NCBI GenBank assembly: GCA_913776615.1
Contig: CAJYPK010000022.1
Span: 120,227-184,226, forward strand
Direction of reading: 5' to 3'
DNA length: 64,000 nucleotides
Source: an uncultured Hymenobacter sp.
Lineage (GTDB): Bacteria > Bacteroidota > Bacteroidia > Cytophagales > Hymenobacteraceae
Part shown: piece by piece, positions 57,733 to 64,000 of the stretch
How the letters are laid out: every line of letters starts with the position of its first letter
Position numbering within the stretch: position 1 is the stretch's first letter
The notes under the pieces: model-generated
Told to the model about the DNA's origin: nothing
Databases searched by the model: none
The model's input: only the letters and a program-made list of their open reading frames with translations
Program-made: the position numbers and the translations under genes

Positions 57733-60700
57733 ATGCTTGCAGAGCTATCGCGCTTTTTCTCCCACGCTTTTTCTGCTACCGGGTCGGCGGGTCGGCTCGC
57801 CGCTGGCTGGCTGCTGGCGCTCTTCCTGCTACTGGGCGGTGCCGCCCGCCCCGCGCACGCGCAGGCCCCAGCCCCGCCCGCGTGCAGCCAGGACGAGAAG
57901 TTTATCAATAACTGGTACTTCGGCTACCGGGCCGGGCTCGATTTCAACCAGGCTACCGACTCCATCCCGCCCCGGGTACTCACCGACGGCCGGATGGTGG
58001 CCCCCGCCGGCTCGGGAGTGATGTCGGACGGGACGGGCAACCTGCTCTTCTACACCAACGGCGATACGGTGTGGACCCGCAGCCACGCCGTGATGCCCAA
58101 CGGCACGGGCCTCGGCGGCAACCGCCTCACTACCGACGGGCCGCTGGCCATCAAGATGCCGGGCAGCCCCAGCACGCCGGGGGGCACCACGCGTTATATC
58201 CTGTTTACGCAGGATGCGCAGGGCGGTCCCAAGGGCCTGAGCTTTTCCGAGATTGACATCCCGGCGGGGGGCGAGGGCGAAGTGGTGGCTGCCACCAAGA
58301 ACACGGCCCTGGTGCTCGGCACAACCGAGAAGATGACGGGCGTGCTGGCCAAAAACGGCTGCGACGTGTGGATCATCACGCACGGCTGGGGCACGGACCG
58401 CGTGGGATTCGACAACCGGGGCGACGCTTTTTTGGCCTTCCGCGTGACGCCGGCCGGCGTGCAGCGCGACCCCGTGGTGTCGGTAGTAGGGCGGGTACAC
58501 GCGCCGGGCATCGGTACCGAGGGCTACCGGGGCCAGATGAAGATATCGCCCGACGGCGAGCAGCTGGCGGTGGCCCGCTACAGTGCCACTCCCGGCGATC
58601 CAACTAGTACCGTGGAGCTATTTGCCTTCGACGCCGCGACGGGGCAGGTCAGCAACCCGCGGGTGCTCGATAGCGGGGCGGGCGGCTACTACGGGGTGGA
58701 GTTTTCGCCCGGCCGCAGTCGCCTTTACGCCACGGTAATGAGCCCGCCGCAGCTGCTGCAATTTGACCTCACCGCCACCGACGTGCCGGCCAGCAAGCAG
58801 GTGATCCCGCTCCGGCAAACTACGCCGGTCAACCTGGGCTCGATGCAGGCTGCCCCGGACGGCAAGATTTACGTGGCCCGCGACAACCAGCCCGCGCTGG
58901 GCTTTATCGCCTACCCCGACTCGCTGGGGGCCCGGGCCCGCTACGTCGACGACAGCCTGCGGCTGGATGGCCGCCGCAGCGGCCTGGGCCTGCCCAATTT
59001 CAATCAAAGCTCCCTGCTGCGGGTGGGTTTCGGGGCGCAGTCCACGGCCTGCCTGGAAATTACTTTTCAAGCCGGCTCGCCCATTCCCAACCCCGAATCC
59101 TACGCCTGGACCTTCGCGACGCCCGCGGGCGCGGTGCTGGGGTCGTCGGCGCTGGCCAACCCGGTATTCACTTTCCCCGCGCCGGGCGACTACTTGGTCA
59201 CGCTGCGCATCACCAATTTTTGCTTTTGCCGCGAAAGCCAGGGGCTGATCCGGGTGCCGGGGCCGCCCACGCCGGGCAGCATCGGCAACGACCAGACGAT
59301 CTGCGCGGGCAGCGCCCCCGCCCCGCTCGTGAGCACGGCCGCGGCCGGCGCGGGCACCGGGCAATTTACCTACCAGTGGCAGCGCTCGCCGGATAACAGC
59401 ACGTGGAGCAACATCGGCGGGGCCACCAACCCGGGCTACGCACCCACCGCGGCCGATGTGCCGACCACCACGTACTTCCGCCGCTTGGTTACCTCGGGCT
59501 TTTGCGCGCCGGGTACGCCCACGGCCGCCGTGGTCATTACCGTCACCCCCGCCCTGACGGCGGGCAGCATTGGCAGCGACCAAACGGCGTGCGCCGGCGG
59601 CGCGACCGTACCATTTACGAGCACGGCCGCACCCACGGGGGGCACGGGCACCTACGCCTACCAGTGGGAGATTTCGCTGGATAACAGCACCTGGAATATC
59701 CTCCCGACTGCCACGGAGCCCATTTTCATCCCCGGTCCCCGCTCCGTCACTACCTACTACCGGCGGCGGGTCACCTCGGGCGCGTGCGAAGCGGTGTCCA
59801 ATACGATTGTGCTGACCATTGCGCCCGACCTCGTCGCGGGTACCATCGGCACCAGCCAGACTATTTGCGCCGGTACCACCGCGCCGCTCCTGACCAGCGA
59901 GACCCCGGCCAGCGGGGGCCTGGGCAACATTACTTACCAGTGGCAGCAGCTAGGCACCGACGGCACGTGGGGCGACATAGCCGGTGCCACCGGCCCCACC
60001 TACGCGCCGGGCCAGCGCACGGCCACTACGTCGTTTCGGCGGCAGGCCAGGGCGGGGACGTCCTGCGGCCCGGTGGTGTCCAACGTCGTGACCATCACGG
60101 TGACGCCGGCGCTGACGCCGGGCAGCATCGGGGCCGACCAAACCCTGTGCGCCGGGGCTACGCCGGCCCCGCTCACCAGCACGGCGAGCGCCGGCGGGGG
60201 CAGCGGCACCTACGCTTACCAATGGTACGCGCTACCCAGCGGCAGCGGCACTTGGCAGCTCATCCCGGGGGCGACGGGCGAAACCTACGCCCCCGCCGCG
60301 CTCACAATCAGCACCTCCTACCGCCGCCAGGTGACCTCCGGCGGCTGCGGGCCACTAGATTCTCCCCCCATCACGCTTACCGTACTGCCGGTCCTATCGG
60401 CCGGCACCATTGGCCGCGACCAGACTATTTGCTTCGGTAGCACGGCCGAGGCGCTCACGAGCACGGCCCCGCCCACGGGTGGCACCGGCCTCTTCACTTA
60501 CCAGTGGGAATCGTCGCAGGATGGCAGCACTGGCTGGCAGCTTGTCCCGGGAGCGACGGGGGAAAGCTTCGCGCCCGGGGCAATCCCGGTTACTACGTAC
60601 TACCGCCGACGAGTGGCCGCGGGCAACTGCGCCGACGCCGTTTCCAACGTGGTCAAGGTAGAAGTAGCCCCGGCCCTCACGGCCGGCACCATCGGCCCCG

Positions 60701-62568
60701 CTCAGACGCTGTGCGCGGGTGATGCCGCCCGTACTCTGGTCAGCAGCGTTCCGGCCAGCGGGGGCACCGGCCCACTCATCTACCAGTGGCAATCGACCAC
60801 GGACATTAGCAGTGAGGCCAACTGGCGCGATGTTCCCGGCGCAACGGGCGATACGTTTGGGCCGGGCTCGCCCACCGCTACTACGTATTACCGGCGGCGG
60901 GTTAGCGCGGGCGTGTGCGGCGCGGTGGTATCCAACGTCGTGACCATCACGGTGACGCCCGCGCTGGCCGCGGGGAGCATCGGGGCCGACCAAACCCTGT
61001 GCGCCGGGGCCACGCCGAGCCCGCTCACCAGCACGGCGAGCGCCAGCGGGGGCACCGGGACCTACGCCTACCAGTGGCAGCTGTTGAATGCCAGCTCCGC
61101 CTGGGAGGCCATCCCGGGTGCGACGGGTGAAACCTACGCCCCCGCCGCCCGCCCAGCCACGACCACCTACCGCCGCCAGGTGACCTCCGGCCCGTGCGGC
61201 CCGCTGTATTCGGCACCGGTGACGCTCACGGTGCTGCCCGTCCTGACGGCCGGCACCATCGGCAGCGACCAGACCATCTGCGCCGGGGCCACGCCGGCCC
61301 CGCTCACCAGCACGGCGGGGGCCAGCGGCGGCACCGGTACCTATACCTACCAGTGGGAGGCCTCGCCCGATGGCAGCGGCGGCTGGCAGCCCCTCGCGGG
61401 AGCCACGGACGCCACCTACGCCCCGCCCGCCCTGACGGCCACTACGTACTACCGGCGGCGCGCCAGCTCGGGCAGCTGCGGTACGGAGGTATCCAACGTG
61501 GTGGCGGTGCAAGTGACGCCGCTGCTCACGCCGACCGTGACCCTGGCGGCCCCGCCCGTGCAGTGCCCCGGCACGGCCCTCACCTTCACGGCCACGGCCG
61601 CCAACGCGGGTACCGCGCCCACCTTCCGCTGGCTCGTCAACAACGTGGTCGCGGCCAGCGGGCCGACTTTCACGAGCAACGCCCTGGCCACCGGCGACCA
61701 GGTGCGGGTAGAAGTGACGCCCACGCCGGGGCTGTGCGCCACGGGCGGGGCCGCGGCCACGGTCACCGTGACGCGCTCGGTGCCGCCGGCGCCCACCCTG
61801 GCCATTGGGCAGAATGGCGGGCCGGGGTGCCCGGGCGACGCGCTTACCTTTAGCATTACCAGCGTCACGAATGCCGACGCGGCCCCCACCTACCAGTGGC
61901 AGGTCAACGGGGCCGACGTGGCCGGGGCGACCGCCCCGGTATTCACCAGCACCACGCTTCGCAATGGCCAGACCGTGACGCTGCGCCTGCGCACCACCGA
62001 CGCCTGCGGCCAGCCTGCCACGGTGGTATCCAACGGCGTGGTGGTGCAGCTTCTGACGCCGACGGTGGTGAATGCCGGCCCCGACAAGGAAATTCTGGCC
62101 GGCACCTCGGTACTACTGGAAGGCACGGCCAACGGAACCTACCCCGTAACGTGGTCGCCGGCCGCGAGCCTGGTCATTCCGACCAACGACCCGCTACACC
62201 CCGTAGCCTCGCCCACGGTCACGACCACCTACACGCTCTCGGCCGGGACGGGCGGCTGCGCCAGCGCCGACCAGGTAACGGTGAGCGTGCGCCCGGCCAT
62301 CCGCATCCCCAACGCCTTCACGCCCAACGGCGACGGCCGCGACGACACCTGGCAGATTGAGTTTATCGAGGAGTACCCCGACAACACCGTGACGGTATTC
62401 AACCGCTGGGGCAACCAGGTTTTTTCGGCCACTAATTACAGCCGGGCCAACGAGTGGCGCGGCGACATCAAGGGCCAGCCCGCGCCGGTGGGTACCTACT
62501 ACTACGTGGTCGTCACGAAGGGGCCGCTGGGGAAATCATACGCCGGCTCGCTCACCATTCTGTATTGA
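57733..62568 (+). CDS. Large gliding-motility-type adhesin with eight Ig-like repeats
   Basis: 1611 residues from the ATG that opens the signal peptide ('LLALFLLLGGAARPAHAQ'). Residues about 45-470 form a beta-propeller-like head starting 'FINNWYFGYRAGLDFNQ'. A PKD domain follows ('FQAGSPIPNPESYAWTFATPAG...PGDYLVTLRI'), then eight tandem repeats of about 94 residues (theme 'AGTIGxDQTICAGATPAPLTST...YQW...YYRRRVxSG'), Ig-like domains, and a gliding-motility C-terminal domain 'IPNAFTPNGDGRDDTWQI...VFNRWGNQVF...GTYYYVV'. Such type B domains are secreted by the type IX system together with a PorP/SprF partner, which is the next gene. Likely a surface adhesin. Confidence 0.92.
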   Translation: MLAELSRFFSHAFSATGSAGRLAAGWLLALFLLLGGAARPAHAQAPAPPACSQDEKFINNWYFGYRAGLDFNQATDSIPPRVLTDGRMVAPAGSGVMSDGTGNLLFYTNGDTVWTRSHAVMPNGTGLGGNRLTTDGPLAIKMPGSPSTPGGTTRYILFTQDAQGGPKGLSFSEIDIPAGGEGEVVAATKNTALVLGTTEKMTGVLAKNGCDVWIITHGWGTDRVGFDNRGDAFLAFRVTPAGVQRDPVVSVVGRVHAPGIGTEGYRGQMKISPDGEQLAVARYSATPGDPTSTVELFAFDAATGQVSNPRVLDSGAGGYYGVEFSPGRSRLYATVMSPPQLLQFDLTATDVPASKQVIPLRQTTPVNLGSMQAAPDGKIYVARDNQPALGFIAYPDSLGARARYVDDSLRLDGRRSGLGLPNFNQSSLLRVGFGAQSTACLEITFQAGSPIPNPESYAWTFATPAGAVLGSSALANPVFTFPAPGDYLVTLRITNFCFCRESQGLIRVPGPPTPGSIGNDQTICAGSAPAPLVSTAAAGAGTGQFTYQWQRSPDNSTWSNIGGATNPGYAPTAADVPTTTYFRRLVTSGFCAPGTPTAAVVITVTPALTAGSIGSDQTACAGGATVPFTSTAAPTGGTGTYAYQWEISLDNSTWNILPTATEPIFIPGPRSVTTYYRRRVTSGACEAVSNTIVLTIAPDLVAGTIGTSQTICAGTTAPLLTSETPASGGLGNITYQWQQLGTDGTWGDIAGATGPTYAPGQRTATTSFRRQARAGTSCGPVVSNVVTITVTPALTPGSIGADQTLCAGATPAPLTSTASAGGGSGTYAYQWYALPSGSGTWQLIPGATGETYAPAALTISTSYRRQVTSGGCGPLDSPPITLTVLPVLSAGTIGRDQTICFGSTAEALTSTAPPTGGTGLFTYQWESSQDGSTGWQLVPGATGESFAPGAIPVTTYYRRRVAAGNCADAVSNVVKVEVAPALTAGTIGPAQTLCAGDAARTLVSSVPASGGTGPLIYQWQSTTDISSEANWRDVPGATGDTFGPGSPTATTYYRRRVSAGVCGAVVSNVVTITVTPALAAGSIGADQTLCAGATPSPLTSTASASGGTGTYAYQWQLLNASSAWEAIPGATGETYAPAARPATTTYRRQVTSGPCGPLYSAPVTLTVLPVLTAGTIGSDQTICAGATPAPLTSTAGASGGTGTYTYQWEASPDGSGGWQPLAGATDATYAPPALTATTYYRRRASSGSCGTEVSNVVAVQVTPLLTPTVTLAAPPVQCPGTALTFTATAANAGTAPTFRWLVNNVVAASGPTFTSNALATGDQVRVEVTPTPGLCATGGAAATVTVTRSVPPAPTLAIGQNGGPGCPGDALTFSITSVTNADAAPTYQWQVNGADVAGATAPVFTSTTLRNGQTVTLRLRTTDACGQPATVVSNGVVVQLLTPTVVNAGPDKEILAGTSVLLEGTANGTYPVTWSPAASLVIPTNDPLHPVASPTVTTTYTLSAGTGGCASADQVTVSVRPAIRIPNAFTPNGDGRDDTWQIEFIEEYPDNTVTVFNRWGNQVFSATNYSRANEWRGDIKGQPAPVGTYYYVVVTKGPLGKSYAGSLTILY
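59272..61530 (+). repeat. Eight tandem Ig-like coding repeats
   Basis: Each unit is about 282 bp. The units starting near 60079 and 60931 share about 120 bp with only about a dozen changes, and the protein pattern of units 3-4-5 recurs in 6-7-8, so a three-unit block was duplicated recently. Confidence 0.85.
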
Positions 62569-62644
62569 TTTTTAAGCTTTTCGCCCGGCGGCCACGGCGG
62601 CCGGGCCTTCCTTCTCGCCGCCCGCCATTTCGCTTCCGACCCGC

Positions 62645-63616
62645 ATGAAAAAAGCTTTATCGGCCCTGCTGCCCCTGCTGCTGCTCGCCACCGCGCCCGC
62701 CCTGGCCCAGCAGATCGCCCAGTACAGCCAGTACATGAACAACAACTACATCATCAACCCCGGCGCGACGGGCGTGGAGGATTACATCGACATCAAGGCC
62801 AGCTACCGTACCCAGTGGACCGGCCTGGATGGCGCGCCCAAGACGTACTACGTCAGCGCCAGCTCGTCGCTGGGGCCGTGGCGCGGCTCCGACCGGCACC
62901 CGCTGCGCGAGCGGCCCCGGCCGTTTCACGCCGTGGGGGGCATCGTGTACAACGACGTCACCGGCCCCACGAGCCGGCTGGGCGTGTACGGCTCCTACGC
63001 CTACAACGCCGTGCTCACGCGCACCATCCGCATTGCGCTGGGGGCGTCGCTCGGGATGCAACAGTTTTCGGTCGATGGGCAGCAGCTGCATTTTTACGAT
63101 CCCACCACCCAGGCGGCCAGCGCGGCCTCGCGGGTGGTCGATGCCTCGGCGGGCCTGTGGCTGTACAGCCCCGATTTCTACGTGGGGCTGTCGGGAGCGC
63201 AGCTATTCGGCAATCAGCTTGATTTTTCCTACGGTCCCAGCCAGCTCGGCGTGGGCGCGCCCGGCAACTCGCTGCGGCGGCACTATTTCGCCACGGCCGG
63301 GGTGCGGCTCCCGCTGAGCGAAGACCTCTCGCTGGTGCCCTCAGTACTGGTGAAGTCGGTGAGCCCGGCCCCAGTCTCGCTGGATATTAACGCCAAGCTA
63401 AAGTATCGCGACCTGCTGTGGGTGGGCGCTTCGTGGCGCGCCTTCGACTCCTTCATCGCGATGGCGGGGCTCAGCTACGAGCAGTTTTCGCTGGGCTACG
63501 CCTACGATGCCGGCACCTCGCAGCTGGCGGGCTACAACGGCGGCAGCCACGAGGTACTGCTGGGGCTGCGGCTCAAGAAAAAGGCCCAGGAGGTGTGCAT
63601 TAATAAGTTTTGGTGA
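62645..63616 (+). CDS. PorP/SprF family type IX membrane protein
   Basis: 323 residues. Signal 'LLPLLLLATAPALAQQ'. The hallmark 'YSQYMNNNYIINPGATGVEDYIDIKASYRTQWTGLDGAPKTYYVSAS' opens a barrel of about 14 strands ending 'EVLLGLRLKKKAQEVCINKFW'. SprF/PorP proteins are specifically needed for export of the large type B-domain adhesin encoded next to them. It starts 76 nt after the adhesin and is probably co-transcribed. Confidence 0.94.
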   Translation: MKKALSALLPLLLLATAPALAQQIAQYSQYMNNNYIINPGATGVEDYIDIKASYRTQWTGLDGAPKTYYVSASSSLGPWRGSDRHPLRERPRPFHAVGGIVYNDVTGPTSRLGVYGSYAYNAVLTRTIRIALGASLGMQQFSVDGQQLHFYDPTTQAASAASRVVDASAGLWLYSPDFYVGLSGAQLFGNQLDFSYGPSQLGVGAPGNSLRRHYFATAGVRLPLSEDLSLVPSVLVKSVSPAPVSLDINAKLKYRDLLWVGASWRAFDSFIAMAGLSYEQFSLGYAYDAGTSQLAGYNGGSHEVLLGLRLKKKAQEVCINKFW

Positions 63617-63622
63617 GGAGAT

Positions 63623-63713
63623 CTACGATGTAACACCAAGCTCCAGCTTGGTGATTTGTTAGGGCGCGCTCGCCGAACAAATCACCAAGCTGGAGCTTGG
63701 TGTTACATCGTAG
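63623..63713. repeat. Palindromic repeat, family 1 copy C
   Basis: Arms of 38 bp (63623-63660 and 63676-63713) are perfectly complementary and contain the family core CACCAAGCTCCAGCTTGGTG. The loop is 15 nt. It lies between the convergent porP/sprF and PepSY genes, where it can end both transcripts. Confidence 0.92.
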
Positions 63714-63756
63714 AACGTGCCGGGCGCAGCGGCCGCCGCAAGTAGACGAATCTTCC

Positions 63757-64000
63757 CTACGCCACGGCCACCCGCTCCTGCCGCGCCGCCTGGCGCGGCT
63801 TCTTATTTTTCTTCTGGCGATTCCACCAGACGAAGAAGCCTGTGACGGGCAGAGACGCGCACACCAGGCTGGCCAAAAAAGCCAGGATTTTGGTGGGCCA
63901 GCCCAGGATGGCGCCCACGTGCAGGTCGTAATTCATTCCCAGAAACTTCTCCCCGGCCGCCTTGTCGCGGTACAGCTCCGCTTTTTGGAAAGCGCCGGTG
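63757..64000 (-). CDS. PepSY-associated transmembrane protein, C-terminal fragment
   Basis: The frame enters from the right edge and ends at the TAG at 63757-63759, so only the last 80 residues are seen; the start lies outside the window. 'YDLHVGAILGWPTKILAFLA' and 'SLVCASLPVTGFFVWWNRQK' are the characteristic last helices of PepSY_TM proteins, then a basic tail 'KNKKPRQAARQERVAVA'. These inner-membrane proteins often accompany siderophore receptors and may reduce ferric siderophores. Confidence 0.85.
   Translation of the reverse strand, partial: TGAFQKAELYRDKAAGEKFLGMNYDLHVGAILGWPTKILAFLASLVCASLPVTGFFVWWNRQKKNKKPRQAARQERVAVA

Noticed and set aside
59272..61530. CRISPR-like or satellite array
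   Set aside because: The repeats are in-frame 94-residue protein units with coding variation, not short identical repeats with spacers.

Overview
The window comes from a GC-rich member of the Bacteroidota, most likely Hymenobacter or a close relative. The evidence is a type IX secretion pair (PorU2/PorV2-like), cargo ending in type IX sorting or gliding-type C-terminal domains, a PorP/SprF protein, DUF4270, DUF5686, PadR-PspC-GIN and NFACT proteins, TAnnTTTG-type -7 promoter boxes, and almost no Shine-Dalgarno sequences. Species-level placement is inference.

Layout. 1-3.0 kb: end of an NFACT (RqcH-like) gene, tRNA-Leu(GAG), a small iron-permease-like protein, a membrane protein and a MOSC protein. 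3.0-8.4 kb: an RNA-repair and RNA-surveillance locus on the minus strand. In transcription order it holds a Ro60 orthologue (rsr), a microbial PARG-type ADP-ribose hydrolase, five tandem Y-RNA-like genes (four with a tRNA-like domain, one minimal) and the RNA ligase rtcB. Gene-free structured DNA with a candidate small RNA lies upstream. 8.5-14.3 kb: J-domain protein, PD-(D/E)XK protein, DUF4270 and Kelch lipoproteins, LolC/E-like permease. 14.4-19.6 kb: NamZ-like muramidase, fmt, folA, a dead IS5-family transposase and a secreted alpha/beta hydrolase. 19.6-26.1 kb: PorU2-like sortase and PorV2-like protein. 26.3-33.4 kb: PadR with a PspC/GIN envelope protein, a SUI1 protein, DUF3050, lipid kinase, GAPDH and two tRNA-Glu(UUC) genes. 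33.5-39.9 kb: GOB-like B3 metallo-beta-lactamase, a Cys-containing orphan, AraC regulator, NmrA-type oxidoreductase, alpha/beta hydrolase and a flavin amine oxidase. 40.5-46.3 kb: a three-gene RND efflux operon. 46.5-53.7 kb: an inositol-lipid operon (Ino1, PgpA, GtrA, DUF5686, CDP-alcohol phosphotransferase-DUF4833, PAP2/Aur1-like). 53.9-64 kb: MarR regulator, an outer-membrane barrel with a kinase-like N-terminus, a large repeat adhesin with its PorP/SprF partner, and the end of a PepSY protein.

The strongest find is the Ro60-PARG-Y RNA-RtcB locus. The five Y-like RNAs share fixed boxes (TGCCGTAG; T[AC]CTTCG; CTTGTYGC, as CCGTTGC in one copy). Their outer and inner stems differ completely in sequence between copies yet stay paired, so the fold has been maintained by compensatory change. 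Four copies carry a T-arm and closed acceptor-like hairpin inserted in permuted order, as in YrlA-type tRNA mimics.

A second theme is long intergenic inverted repeats. At least ten hairpin-forming elements lie between genes. One family recurs three times, another twice, and several overlap the stop codons of neighbouring genes.
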